Shown piece after piece: positions 53,737 through 63,407 of a DNA stretch of 64,000 nucleotides; within the stretch, counting starts at the first letter, position 1, and every line of letters starts with the position of its first letter. Below the pieces are notes generated by a model. That model was not told the DNA's origin. It did no database searches and worked only from the letters and a program-made list of their open reading frames with translations. The DNA comes from Coriobacteriia bacterium (GTDB lineage: Bacteria > Actinomycetota > Coriobacteriia > Anaerosomatales > JAAXUF01): the NCBI GenBank assembly GCA_013334745.1, contig JAAXWY010000005.1:1-64000 (forward strand). Reading direction: 5' to 3'. Position numbers and translations under genes: made by a program.

Positions 53737-55074
53737 GTGAGCATTGCGCGCAAGTCGGCTCTTGGCTTCGTTGGTCAAGTCTACATGTTGGCCATAGGGC
53801 TGCTCTCCACCATCATCGTAGCCAGGTTGCTCGGCCCCGAGGGCAAGGGCGTTTTGGCAATCGTGAGTGCGATTCCTGCGCTCGCGTTGGGAGTCGCATC
53901 TTTTGGGCTGGGCCCCTCGCTTGCCTATATGTCGGGCAAGGACCGCTACCCTGCGCGTGATCTCGCTTCCAGCGCGATTGCTTGGTCGCTCCTGCTGGGA
54001 CTTGCGCTGGGCGTGTTGGTCTGGCTGTGCCGGGGCGTGCTGCTATCGTCCGTACTCAAGGGCTTGGGCTCATTCGAACTCATCGTCGTCCTGGCTTCAC
54101 TGCCTGCGTTCTACCTCAGCGCGTTTCTGGGGGCATTGTTTATCGGACACGACAGGGCCGTGGAGTTCGCAGGTCTGCAGGCGGTTTCAGCGACTCTGAA
54201 CTTCATTGCGGTAGTAGGGGCCTCGGTCTTCTACACTCGCAATGCGACCGCTATGGTGCTCGCTCTCGGCGTTGCGAGCCTGCTCGCCGCGCTGTACGGC
54301 CTGGTTGCCTATCGTGCATCCTTGACCCTTTCGCCCCGCAGGATTGCAGCTGTGACCAAGGAGGCCATCCCATACGCGGCCAAGTCGTATGTGGGACAAG
54401 CGACCACGATGTTCTTTCTTCGCGCAGACGTGTTCTTTCTCAACTACTTTGCTGGCCCTGCCGCGGTTGGCGTGTACAGCGTGGCAACCAACCTCGCCGA
54501 GAAGCTGTGGCTACTGAGCAACCCGGTCTCCAGTGCAATCTACAGCCAGATCACCGGCTCAGACCGTGAGGACGCACTCCGGATCACGACCCTGACCGGC
54601 CGCGCGCTACTCGTGCTCAACGGACTTGCGGCGGTGGCACTCGCTCTCATCGCGATTCCACTCGTGCCGCTGATCTACGGTTCCCAGTTCGCCAGCGCGA
54701 CCACGTACCTCGCACTGTTGCTCCCCGGCGTCGTGGCCTACGCAATGTGCCAGCCCTACATTCACTTCTTCGCTGGTCAGCTCGGGCGACCGGCTGTCAC
54801 ATCCGCGCTCTCCGCAGTGATGATGGCCCTCAGTGCGGCGCTCTACCTGTGGCTGATCCCGATCATGGGCCCCGCCGGTGCCGCTGTGGGTTCGACACTC
54901 TCGTACAGCGTCGCGCTCATCGGCTATGCGTGGCTCTTGCCGCGAGCTACAGGAATCAGCGTGCGCGAGATGCTCGTACCGTCGCGCACGGATTGGGAGC
55001 TTTACCGATCGGTTGCAGCATCGATGCTTCGTCGCATGAGGCATCGAGGCGCGGCCTCAGCGAGCGAGGAGTAG
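53737..55074 (+). CDS. Oligosaccharide flippase (Wzx/MATE-like)
   Basis: 445 residues with about 12-14 hydrophobic segments and an N-terminal SALGFVGQVYMLAIGLLSTI, typical of polysaccharide biosynthesis flippases. LLGPEGKGVLAIVSA after helix 1 is also characteristic. It moves lipid-linked repeat units across the membrane. GTG 53737 with CGGGAG ahead; GTG 55078 of the next gene follows after 3 bp. Confidence 0.92.
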   Translation: MSIARKSALGFVGQVYMLAIGLLSTIIVARLLGPEGKGVLAIVSAIPALALGVASFGLGPSLAYMSGKDRYPARDLASSAIAWSLLLGLALGVLVWLCRGVLLSSVLKGLGSFELIVVLASLPAFYLSAFLGALFIGHDRAVEFAGLQAVSATLNFIAVVGASVFYTRNATAMVLALGVASLLAALYGLVAYRASLTLSPRRIAAVTKEAIPYAAKSYVGQATTMFFLRADVFFLNYFAGPAAVGVYSVATNLAEKLWLLSNPVSSAIYSQITGSDREDALRITTLTGRALLVLNGLAAVALALIAIPLVPLIYGSQFASATTYLALLLPGVVAYAMCQPYIHFFAGQLGRPAVTSALSAVMMALSAALYLWLIPIMGPAGAAVGSTLSYSVALIGYAWLLPRATGISVREMLVPSRTDWELYRSVAASMLRRMRHRGAASASEE

Positions 55075-55077
55075 GGC

Positions 55078-55818
55078 GTGCGCCTTCTGCGTCTGGTCAA
55101 CAGGATTACGCCACCATTCATCTGGGACCTAGCGAAGCGGGTGATCGTCAGCGCAGACGATGTCGCGCTGGCACCCTTCACAGGCGATGCCATCGGGTCC
55201 TTCAGCCAGTACGGCGAGGACCTTGTGGTCGACGCGATTCTCGGCTCGCCAGCAGAGGGAGTCTACGTCGACGTCGGAGCCAACGATCCTGAGCTGCTGA
55301 GCAACACCATGCGCTTCTATCGTCGTGGATGGCGTGGCATCAGCGTGGAGCCGAACACTGAGTTGTGGACGGCCCTAGGACGGATGCGGCCGGAGGATAT
55401 CAACCTCAATCTCGGGATTGCATCGGAGTCAGGGGAGATGACGTTCTACCGGATGGATCCGCCGACGCTGTCCACGTTCGACGAGGGAGCTTCCAGAGAC
55501 AACCTCGAGCATCCTGGGTCGCGCGTGGTCGAAGAGCTGCCGGTCCGTGTCGAGCCGCTCGCCAAGATCCTTGGTGAGCATCTCGGCAACAGGATTATCG
55601 ATCTTCTCTCCGTCGACACCGAGGGTCTCGACCTGCAGGTGCTCGGCAGCAACGACTGGAGTGTCTACCGCCCCCGGCTCGTCTTGGTGGAGGTGGCGTG
55701 GCGCGGGGCAGAGGTCGTGGCCTTCATGCAGGCACAGGAGTACGAGTTTGTATGGTGCAACGGCCCCAACGGGATATTCGCCGACTCCCGATGGCTGCTT
55801 AGCAGTGACGCGCGCTAG
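55078..55818 (+). CDS. FkbM-family methyltransferase
   Basis: 246 residues. SAM-binding start VYVDVGANDPELLSNTMRFY and the FkbM motif DLLSVDTEGLDLQVL. Probably O-methylates a sugar of the polysaccharide. It shares its stop bases CTAG with the convergent second FkbM gene. Confidence 0.9.
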   Translation: MRLLRLVNRITPPFIWDLAKRVIVSADDVALAPFTGDAIGSFSQYGEDLVVDAILGSPAEGVYVDVGANDPELLSNTMRFYRRGWRGISVEPNTELWTALGRMRPEDINLNLGIASESGEMTFYRMDPPTLSTFDEGASRDNLEHPGSRVVEELPVRVEPLAKILGEHLGNRIIDLLSVDTEGLDLQVLGSNDWSVYRPRLVLVEVAWRGAEVVAFMQAQEYEFVWCNGPNGIFADSRWLLSSDAR

Positions 55819-56552
55819 TACTTCCTGAATAGGCAGTCGAGTTGGTTAAGGCGCCAGCGCACATCGGGATCACTCTGTTCGACCTCGAAGATGTAGGCGG
55901 GTGCGAAACCGAGCTCGTGCATCTGCGTGAACAGATTCAGGTACGACCCCTCGTTGCGATCATGCCGGACGAATGACATCTCCATGATGACCGCGTCCAC
56001 GATCGTCGAGAGGGTGTCGGCACCTCCCGCGAGCACCTGATCCTCCACACCCTCGACGTCGATCTTGACCAAGTCGATGTGATCGATGCCCTCCGAGCGA
56101 ACGAAATCGTCCATGCGCACGAGCGACACAGATTCGGTGGCGCCGAGACTTATGTGCGGATTGGCTGTGTGATATGCATCGCTGATTCCGATGAGGGAGT
56201 TCGCCCCATGGTGTGATGCAAGGTTGAGCTCGGCATCCGTCTCTTGGTCGAAGAAGCCGATCTGGTGAGGCCTGAACCTGTCCGAGAAGCCCGCTTCGCT
56301 GATGCGCTGGTTCATCTCGGCGTACATCTGGGTTGCGGGTTCGAAGCCGTGGACGATGGCCGCCGGGAACCAGCGCAGGAAGTGCAACGATACGTTGCCG
56401 ACGTTGGCCCCGACATCGAAGATCACGCGGATGTCCCTGTCGAGCGACAGGAGGGCACCGCCCAGGTCGTTGCTACCCCCGTGTCGGCTCTCTCTGACTC
56501 TGCGCTTCACATCGTCGGGGAGTGAGTCCTTGAGTCGCTGCGCCAAGCTCAT
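55815..56552 (-). CDS. Second FkbM-family methyltransferase
   Basis: 245 residues: VIFDVGANVGNVSLHFL for SAM binding and HIDLVKIDVEGVEDQVL as the second motif. The sequence differs widely from its neighbour, so this is not a recent duplication; the two may methylate different positions. ATG 56552. Ends with a stop overlapping the other gene's stop at CTAG. Confidence 0.9.
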   Translation of the reverse strand: MSLAQRLKDSLPDDVKRRVRESRHGGSNDLGGALLSLDRDIRVIFDVGANVGNVSLHFLRWFPAAIVHGFEPATQMYAEMNQRISEAGFSDRFRPHQIGFFDQETDAELNLASHHGANSLIGISDAYHTANPHISLGATESVSLVRMDDFVRSEGIDHIDLVKIDVEGVEDQVLAGGADTLSTIVDAVIMEMSFVRHDRNEGSYLNLFTQMHELGFAPAYIFEVEQSDPDVRWRLNQLDCLFRKY

Positions 56553-56626
56553 CGTCGCTCGCTTTCGGGTGGGAACCGGGTGCCGGGCACTGTGGTGACC
56601 GTGGTGAGATGCAGACTATCGCAATT

Positions 56627-57607
56627 CTAGCTGCGAACCGAGCGCTTGATCTTGCCGAGCGTGGGTCGAATGCGTTCGAAAGCGCCTCCGAGCCCTGCCA
56701 TCCTGGCAAGTGCGGAGACGCCCTGGCCGTCGATCCTGCTCCAACTGAAGAGCCCTTGCCCCGCAGCGCCGCGAGTGATCGCGCTAAACGGTTGCCTGGC
56801 GGACGGCGGAACCATAGCCCGAGCGTGGAGCAGATAGTTCGTCGAGTGCTGGAGGAGTGTCGTTGCGTCCGCGTTGCTGTGCGGCTCGGGTAGTACGTGC
56901 GAGTAATAGGACATCAGTGCGAGCGCATGCTGCTCGCGAAACACCGGGTTGTGGGTGTCCTGGGCGGCGTGGTGTCGGTAGAGCACGAGGGGCTCCGCAA
57001 TCAATGCGGTCGGCGACTGAGCGGCGATGTCGAGCAGGAAGACCCTGTCGGCGACGATCTCGAACTCCTCGATCCGATAGGGGATATCGGTGAGCGCTGC
57101 GCTTCTGAACATGACCGACCCATAGTTGAGGCGTGCGCCCTGTAGGAGGCGGCGGGCAAGCTCCGCGCGCGTCTCGTAGCGCTCGACAACAGGCTCGCTA
57201 ATCGTATCCCATCGATCAGCGGGCGGCGTCTGGCCGTCGTTGAAGGGTGTGTCCTCAGCAGCCGCCCAGCACAGGTCGTCCTGACCCTCGAGCAGGTCCA
57301 GTTCCCACTCGATCATGCGGGGGTGCATCAGGTCGTCGTCGTGAAAGACGAGCGCATACTTCGAGCGGCGCGCGATATCGCGGGCCTTGCGATGGTTGTT
57401 GCCGGCACCGATGTTCTCGTCGTTCTTGATGTACTCGATGTTGAGATGTGCGAAACGCTCGAGCACGGAGTCGTAGCTGGCGGTGCTGGCGTTATCAAGA
57501 ACTACGAGGTCGAAGTCGGTGCACGTCTGGGACGCGATCGATTCGAGACAGTCCGCGAGATAGTCGGGTCTGTTGAACGTGGGGACCACGAGTGTCAGCA
57601 GGGCCAC
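56627..57607 (-). CDS. Family 2 glycosyltransferase
   Basis: 326 residues. LTLVVPTFNRPDYLADCLES, LDNASTASYD and the DXD-like FHDDDLMHP define the GT-A core; no membrane anchor seen. The donor is unknown. GTG 57607 is used with GGGAG 11 bases upstream; GTG 57619 is also possible. Third gene of a minus-strand glycosyltransferase run (59663 to 56627). Confidence 0.85.
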   Translation of the reverse strand: MALLTLVVPTFNRPDYLADCLESIASQTCTDFDLVVLDNASTASYDSVLERFAHLNIEYIKNDENIGAGNNHRKARDIARRSKYALVFHDDDLMHPRMIEWELDLLEGQDDLCWAAAEDTPFNDGQTPPADRWDTISEPVVERYETRAELARRLLQGARLNYGSVMFRSAALTDIPYRIEEFEIVADRVFLLDIAAQSPTALIAEPLVLYRHHAAQDTHNPVFREQHALALMSYYSHVLPEPHSNADATTLLQHSTNYLLHARAMVPPSARQPFSAITRGAAGQGLFSWSRIDGQGVSALARMAGLGGAFERIRPTLGKIKRSVRS

Positions 57608-57661
57608 GCTGTGTTGCACTCCCTCTGGTAGTTCCGCTCCGGGGCTGATGCGCCCACTATC

Positions 57662-58789
57662 TCACGCACCGAGCACTCCGCGGTACACCTCGACCAGCCG
57701 CTGCGCCACCACGCCGGGCGCGAACCGCTCGGCGGCGTAGTCGTGCAGCATCTGTGGCGCGAACTCGCTCGCGTGATCGAGCATCCATCCGAGCGCAGCC
57801 GCGAGCGAGGCGGCATCGTCGCCGTCCACCAGTCGGCCGACCTCGGGCGTGACGAACTCCTCGGGACCGCCGCAGCGCGTCGAGACGACCGGTCTACCCG
57901 CCATGAGCGACTCAGCAGCCACCACCGAGAAGGTCTCGTGAGCGCTCGAGATCGCGGAGAACGAGCATTCGTCGAGGACCGCGGCTACCTCGGCCTCGCT
58001 CACGAGTCCGTCGAAGCGCACGAACCTCCCAAGTCCCCGCTCGCGTACCATCGCCTCGAGCCCTGCGCGGCCCTCGCCGTCCCCAATGAGCCGCAGCACG
58101 AAGTCGTCGCGCGTCACGCGCAGCAGCTCAGCCGCCTCGACGAGCAGGTCGACCCGCTTGGCCGGCCCCATACTCGAGATATGCGCGATCGTCTGCGTCG
58201 CAGCCGAGGGCCGTTGATACGGCCCGAACTCCGGAACCACGTTCGGGATGACCTGCGCGCGATCGCACAACCCAAGCTGCTCGAGCCGACCCGCAAGCGT
58301 ACGGCTTACCGCGATGTAATCAGCGGCCTCTCGTGCAAGTGGCCGCAGGATGAGCGGCAGCATGCCCGGGGTTCGCACCAGGCGCCGCTGCGAGGCCGCC
58401 GCGTACTCCTCGGAGTGCTCAGTGACGACGAACGGAATGCCGTGCTCGCGCTTGATGTCACGGGCGATCAGCGCGGCAGGCCACAACGCCTGGACGTGCA
58501 CCACATCGGGTGTACCCCACGCCTTCTCAAGCGCCGCGAACCCTGCGCGCCCGGCGCTGCGATAGCCGAAGTAGCGAGCCCGCAGCCCCGAGCCGTCAAC
58601 GCCCACTCGCACCACAGTCGCACCGTCTTCCTCGGCGACGAGAGGCTCGAACCCGCCGGCGCCCTGCTCCACGAACAGCACCGCGACGTCGGCGACGTGC
58701 GTCAGCGCCCGGACCTGCTGGCGGATGAACACGCCGGCATTGCCGTCACGAGGACCGGGATACCAGCTCGGGATGACGAGGACCTTCAT
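57662..58789 (-). CDS. Family 4 glycosyltransferase
   Basis: 375 residues, GT-B fold. IPSWYPGPRDGNAGVFIRQQ at the N-terminus, HISSMGPAKRVDLLVEA at the domain joint, and the E-x7-E type motif SSAHETFSVVAAESLMAG near 290. Typical retaining GT4. It follows the GT2 gene at 58812 by 22 bp. ATG 58789, weak ribosome site. Confidence 0.9.
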   Translation of the reverse strand: MKVLVIPSWYPGPRDGNAGVFIRQQVRALTHVADVAVLFVEQGAGGFEPLVAEEDGATVVRVGVDGSGLRARYFGYRSAGRAGFAALEKAWGTPDVVHVQALWPAALIARDIKREHGIPFVVTEHSEEYAAASQRRLVRTPGMLPLILRPLAREAADYIAVSRTLAGRLEQLGLCDRAQVIPNVVPEFGPYQRPSAATQTIAHISSMGPAKRVDLLVEAAELLRVTRDDFVLRLIGDGEGRAGLEAMVRERGLGRFVRFDGLVSEAEVAAVLDECSFSAISSAHETFSVVAAESLMAGRPVVSTRCGGPEEFVTPEVGRLVDGDDAASLAAALGWMLDHASEFAPQMLHDYAAERFAPGVVAQRLVEVYRGVLGA

Positions 58790-58811
58790 GCCGGCACGCC
58801 CTGCCACGCCA

Positions 58812-59663
58812 TCACGGGTGCCGACCGCGGACTCGGTTGATGAGCCGGGTCGCACCGATCGGCCCAAGGAAGACCCCCAGAATCCTGCGCATCCGAATGT
58901 TGTTCTTGAGGCGAGCGATGGCGCGTTTGGCCGCTTCAACCTCATCGGGTGTGAGAAGGCCGGTATCGATCGTCTCCTGCACCGACGCGATGTTGGCCTC
59001 GCGCACGATGATGGCGTTTGACGACTTCTGAACCGCGTTTCGGCGGTGAATCGCGAGTGGCTCGTCGAGCAGGCGGTGCTCGAATCCGTGCGCGAATGCC
59101 AGCAAGAAGAAGTGGTAGTCCTCGGCGTAGATGTCCTCGCGAAAGCCGCCGACCGTATCGAAGACCTCGCGGCGGTACACCGCGCCCATGTTGTAGAAGC
59201 ACGCGCCGAGCAGGTCGATCATCGTGCATGTGGAGCGGTCGCCCCACACGTCCTGCAGTTTGCAGACCTCACGGGTGCCGTCGTCGTAGTCGTAGTAGCC
59301 GCTTGAGGAGAAGATCGCGGCGTCCGGGTTGTCTCGGATGAAGGCGTCGAAGCGCTCGAGGTGCGACGGCAGGATCAGGTCGTCGGCGGAAAGCATGACG
59401 AGCAGGTCGGACCGGGCCGCCCTGACCGCCGTGTTGTACGCTCCGCCGGAGCCGCGGTTCTCCTGCTGGACCACGCGGATACGAGGGTCCGCATCGGCAA
59501 GTGCCTGGGCAAGCGCGAAGGTATCGTCCGTCGAGCCATCATCGACGATCACGAGTTCCCAGTCGCCGAACGTCTGCGCCTGCACAGAAGCGACGGTCTC
59601 GCCGAGCGTATCGGCCGCGTTGTATGCGGGGACGGTCACCGAGAAGCATGGCGCGTCGGCCAT
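58812..59663 (-). CDS. Family 2 glycosyltransferase
   Basis: 283 residues. SVTVPAYNAADTLGETVASV, DDGSTDDT and LSADDLILPSHL are GT2 motifs; AEDYHFFLLAFAHG follows with the conserved Glu-Asp catalytic pair. It opens the minus-strand run of glycosyltransferases. ATG 59663 with AAAGGAA ahead. Substrate unknown. Confidence 0.9.
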   Translation of the reverse strand: MADAPCFSVTVPAYNAADTLGETVASVQAQTFGDWELVIVDDGSTDDTFALAQALADADPRIRVVQQENRGSGGAYNTAVRAARSDLLVMLSADDLILPSHLERFDAFIRDNPDAAIFSSSGYYDYDDGTREVCKLQDVWGDRSTCTMIDLLGACFYNMGAVYRREVFDTVGGFREDIYAEDYHFFLLAFAHGFEHRLLDEPLAIHRRNAVQKSSNAIIVREANIASVQETIDTGLLTPDEVEAAKRAIARLKNNIRMRRILGVFLGPIGATRLINRVRGRHP

Positions 59664-59802
59664 CGGGCGATTCCTTTCGGATGCGCGACTCGAATGCTGT
59701 GCTTCTAGTGTAGCCATAAGATCTGTGAACGTTCACGCCGCCTGTCGCCGCGCGAAGTTGAGCGGCTACACTGACGTTGTGAACGCGAGAAGGGGAGCCC
59801 GA

Positions 59803-60894
59803 GTGCGCATTCTGCTCGATTGCCGCATGGCGTCGTGGACCGGTATCGGCCGATACGCGACCGGTCTTGCGCGCGCGCTTGCCGCCACGAACGGCCTCGA
59901 GCTCGTGCAGATGGTCGCTGCCGGCGAGTCGCCGCCTGCGCCCGTCGGTGGTGCGGTCAGCGCCTACGAGGCATCGCGCCATCCCTTCACCGTCGCCGGC
60001 GGCCGCGAGTTCGCCCGCATGGCCCGAGCGATCTCGCCGGACGTCACGCACTCAACGCATTTCCCGACGCCGATGCCCGCGGCCCATCCACTCGTCGTCA
60101 CGCTGCACGATCTCACGCCGCTCATCATCCCCGAGGTGATGCCTTCGGCCTTCAAGCGCGCCGTCTACCGCTACTGGAACGCGCGTGCCGCTCAGGTCGG
60201 CGACACGATCCTTGCGGACTCCGAGCACACGGCGAGCGACATCCGCCGCATCTTCCCTGCAGCTGCCCACAAGACCCGCGTCGTGCAGATCACTGCCGGC
60301 GGGTTCGCCGACGCCGGCCCGGTGGGTGAAGTGCCGGCCGGCCTGATTGGCCCGGGCGAGCGCTACGTGCTCTCGATGGGCAACACCAAGCCCAATAAGG
60401 ACCTACCCACGTTGCTTCGAGCATTTGCGCGAATCGCGCCCGGACACCCGGACCTGCGGCTGCTGCTTGTAGGCGCCGACGCGCCCGGGTTCGTTGACAG
60501 CGTGCTCGCAGCCGACCCCGCGTGCGCTCGCATCGCCTTCACCGGTCGCGTGGACGACGCGACACTGCGAGCGCTATACGCGGGGGCTGCGGCGTTCGCG
60601 TTCCCGTCGCGCTATGAGGGCTTCGGCTTGCCGCCGCTCGAGGCGATGGCGCTTCGCGCACCGGTCGTCGTGGCGCACGCCGCGTCGTTGCCCGAGGTCG
60701 TCGGCGACGCCGCGCTCACGTTCGCGGTCGGCGACGACGCGGAACTTGCCGCGCGGCTGACCGACCTGCTCGGCGATGTGGCCCTGTGCGAGCGGCTTAT
60801 CGCATCCGGAGTCGAGCGTGCAGCGCACTTCACGTGGGAGCGCACCGCCGCCGAGACGATCGCGGCGTATCGCGACCTACTCGACCAGCGCTGA
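59803..60894 (+). CDS. Family 4 glycosyltransferase
   Basis: 363 residues: ILLDCRMASWTGIGRYATGL, TLHDLTPLIIPEVM, LSMGNTKPNKDLPTLLRA and the E-x7-E motif FPSRYEGFGLPPLEAMA. The layout resembles mannosyltransferases of this family. GTG 59803 has AAGGGGA upstream; a reading frame extending over the divergent gap before it is rejected. Divergent from the GT2 gene at 59663. Confidence 0.9.
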   Translation: MRILLDCRMASWTGIGRYATGLARALAATNGLELVQMVAAGESPPAPVGGAVSAYEASRHPFTVAGGREFARMARAISPDVTHSTHFPTPMPAAHPLVVTLHDLTPLIIPEVMPSAFKRAVYRYWNARAAQVGDTILADSEHTASDIRRIFPAAAHKTRVVQITAGGFADAGPVGEVPAGLIGPGERYVLSMGNTKPNKDLPTLLRAFARIAPGHPDLRLLLVGADAPGFVDSVLAADPACARIAFTGRVDDATLRALYAGAAAFAFPSRYEGFGLPPLEAMALRAPVVVAHAASLPEVVGDAALTFAVGDDAELAARLTDLLGDVALCERLIASGVERAAHFTWERTAAETIAAYRDLLDQR

Positions 60895-60987
60895 TACACC
60901 ATCTCTCCACAGCGCGTAGGCTGGTCGGCGCCGCCTCCATGCGGCACACTAGCCCCATACCTCAACCGACCTTCAGGAGTCACCCGC

Positions 60988-62388
60988 ATGAGCTCTGACA
61001 TCCGTTTCGGTACCGACGGCTGGCGTGCCGTCATCGGCGACGACTTCACGTACGCCAACGTACGCCGTGTCGCTGATGCAGCGGGTCGTGTCATCGCCGC
61101 CGAGAACCCCGGTGGCACCGTGCTCGTGGGCTACGACACGCGCTTCGAGGCCGGGAGTTTCGCGGCCGCCGCCGCCGAGGTGCTTGCGACTCACGGCCTG
61201 ACCGCGAAGGTCTCCGATCGCTACCTGCCCACGCCCGCACTGTGTTGGGCGGTCTCGCGCGACGACGCTGCGGTCGCAGGCGTCATGCTCACCGCAAGCC
61301 ACAACCCGAGCGAGTACCTGGGCTTCAAGCTGCGTATGGCCGACGGCGGTGCGTCACCGGTCGAGTTCACCAACGAGGTCGAAGCCGCGCTCGTGCCCGA
61401 GCCTCCCGTGGCTCGCGGCGAGTTCGAGGCCGTCGACTTCGTGACGCCCTACCTCGCTGACCTGCGCTCGCTCGTCGATGCCGATGCCATTCGCGCCGCG
61501 AACCTGCAGGTGGTCGTCGACCCGCTCTACGGCGCCGGCCAGACGTACCTCGCCGAGACGCTCGTGTCGCTCGGCGTGCGCGTCACCGAGGTCCACGGCG
61601 AGCGCAATCCCGGCTTCGGCGGGCTGCATCCCGAGCCCATCCCACCGTGGATCGACTCCACGCGCGACCTCGTGAAGAACGCCAAGTTCGATGCCGCATT
61701 CGTCACTGACGGCGACGCTGACCGTATCGGCGCCGTGGACTGCGACGGCAACTTCGTCTCCCCGCACCGCATCATCGGGCTGGTTGCCCAGCACCTCGTC
61801 GAGGACAAGGGCCAGACCGGCCGCATCGTGAAGACGCTCTCGACGTCGGTTCTCGTCGACCGCCTCGCGCGCCACCTTGGCGTCGAAGTCACGACCACCG
61901 CCATCGGCTTCAAGTGGATCTACAACGAGATGCTCGCCGGTGACGTGCTCATCGGCGGGGAAGAGTCCGGCGGTATCGGTCTGCCGACTCACGTGCGCGA
62001 GCGCGACGGCCTGCTCATGTCGCTCATGCTCGCCGAGATGATGGGACAGCGCGGCAAGGGCCTCGGCGAACTCGTCTCCGACATGATCGCGATCACCGGC
62101 CCCATGGCCTACGACCGAAACGACCTGCGACTCACGGTGGCCGCCCGCGATGCGTTCCTCACGGCCGCGCCGGGCCTCGCGCCGACCGAGATCGCCGGCC
62201 AGCCGGTGCTCGACATCGTGCGCGCCGACGGCGTGAAGTTCCTCTTCGCCGACGACGCCTGGCTCCTGCTCCGCCCCTCGGGTACCGAGCCGCTCGTGCG
62301 CGTCTACTCCGAGGCGCCCACGGCCGAGCTCGTCGCCGCGTTCATCGCCGCCGGTTGTGCACTCGTTGAGGGCGGGGACTGCTCGTGA
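60988..62388 (+). CDS. Phosphoglucomutase/phosphomannomutase
   Basis: 466 residues, alpha-D-phosphohexomutase family. FGTDGWRAVIGDDFT at the start, phosphoserine loop LTASHNPSEY, metal loop DGDADRIGAVD, and GEESGGIG plus RPSGTEP at the end. It could give mannose-1-phosphate to ManC (ManB role) or glucose-1-phosphate to GalU and RfbF; the substrate cannot be told from sequence. Its stop overlaps hddA by 4 bp (GTGA), which also links it to heptose synthesis. Confidence 0.93.
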   Translation: MSSDIRFGTDGWRAVIGDDFTYANVRRVADAAGRVIAAENPGGTVLVGYDTRFEAGSFAAAAAEVLATHGLTAKVSDRYLPTPALCWAVSRDDAAVAGVMLTASHNPSEYLGFKLRMADGGASPVEFTNEVEAALVPEPPVARGEFEAVDFVTPYLADLRSLVDADAIRAANLQVVVDPLYGAGQTYLAETLVSLGVRVTEVHGERNPGFGGLHPEPIPPWIDSTRDLVKNAKFDAAFVTDGDADRIGAVDCDGNFVSPHRIIGLVAQHLVEDKGQTGRIVKTLSTSVLVDRLARHLGVEVTTTAIGFKWIYNEMLAGDVLIGGEESGGIGLPTHVRERDGLLMSLMLAEMMGQRGKGLGELVSDMIAITGPMAYDRNDLRLTVAARDAFLTAAPGLAPTEIAGQPVLDIVRADGVKFLFADDAWLLLRPSGTEPLVRVYSEAPTAELVAAFIAAGCALVEGGDCS

Positions 62389-63407
62389 CCTGGATCCGCG
62401 CACGGGCTCCGCTCCGCATCAGCTTTGGTGGCGGCGGCTCGGACGTGTCGCCCTACTGCGACGAGTTCGGCGGCGCGGTCCTCTCGGCGGCGATCGATCG
62501 CTACGCGTACGCATCCGTGCGTGCGGGCGGCGACGCGATCCGCGTGTGCAGCATCGACTACGACGTCTCGGTCACCTACGACATCGACGAGCAGTTCGTC
62601 TACGACGGACAGCTCGACCTCGCCAAGGCGGTGATCGACGAGTTCCGCACCAATCACGGCCTGACCGGCGGCCTCGAGATCCACCTGCACAACGACGCAC
62701 CTCCGGGCAGCGGCCTCGGGTCGTCGTCGGGCATCACCATCGCGCTCATCACCGCGCTTGCAGCGCACACCGGTGTGTCGATGGACACCTACGCGCTCGC
62801 CGAGCTGGCGTATCGTATCGAGCGCGTGGACGTGGGGATCGTGGGCGGTCGGCAGGACCAGTACGCCTGCGCGTTCGGCGGCGTGAACTACATCGAGTTC
62901 GAACCCAACGGTGGGCGCACTGTCGTCACCCCGCTTCGCATCAGCAAGGACACCCTCTACGAGCTCGAGTACTCGCTCGTCTTCGCGCACGTAGGCGGCA
63001 GCCACGCAGGTGCGGGCATCCTCGACCGCCAGGTCGCCGCCATCCGCGAGCAGTCGGCCGACGCGCTCGCTGCGACCCACAAGGTCAAGGAGCTCGCCGC
63101 AGCGATGAAGCGCGAGCTCGTGCTCGGCAACCTCGCCACGATCGGCGGGCTGCTCGACGAGGCGTGGGAGAGCAAGCGCCGTATGGCCGAGGGCATCAGC
63201 AACGAGCGGCTCGACGCGCTCTACGCCGCAGCGAAGGACGCCGGCGCGCTCGGAGGCAAGATCTCCGGTGCGGGCGGCGGCGGCTTCATGTTCTTCATCA
63301 CCGACCCCGAGCGCCGTTTCGCGGTGCAAGAGGCGGTCGCCGCGCACGGCGGCGAGCTGGTCATGCTCAGTTTCGTGGCAGAAGGAGCAACGTCGTGGAA
63401 GAGCTGA
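62385..63407 (+). CDS. hddA: D-glycero-alpha-D-manno-heptose 7-phosphate kinase
   Basis: 340-residue GHMP kinase: RAPLRISFGGGGSDVSPYC near the start, ATP loop PPGSGLGSSSG (about 105-116), and SGAGGGGFMFF near the end. The family phosphorylates C1 of heptose-7-phosphate in the GDP-heptose route. The neighbours gmhA and the hddC-like start support this over other GHMP sugars kinases. GTG 62385. Confidence 0.9.
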   Translation: MTWIRARAPLRISFGGGGSDVSPYCDEFGGAVLSAAIDRYAYASVRAGGDAIRVCSIDYDVSVTYDIDEQFVYDGQLDLAKAVIDEFRTNHGLTGGLEIHLHNDAPPGSGLGSSSGITIALITALAAHTGVSMDTYALAELAYRIERVDVGIVGGRQDQYACAFGGVNYIEFEPNGGRTVVTPLRISKDTLYELEYSLVFAHVGGSHAGAGILDRQVAAIREQSADALAATHKVKELAAAMKRELVLGNLATIGGLLDEAWESKRRMAEGISNERLDALYAAAKDAGALGGKISGAGGGGFMFFITDPERRFAVQEAVAAHGGELVMLSFVAEGATSWKS

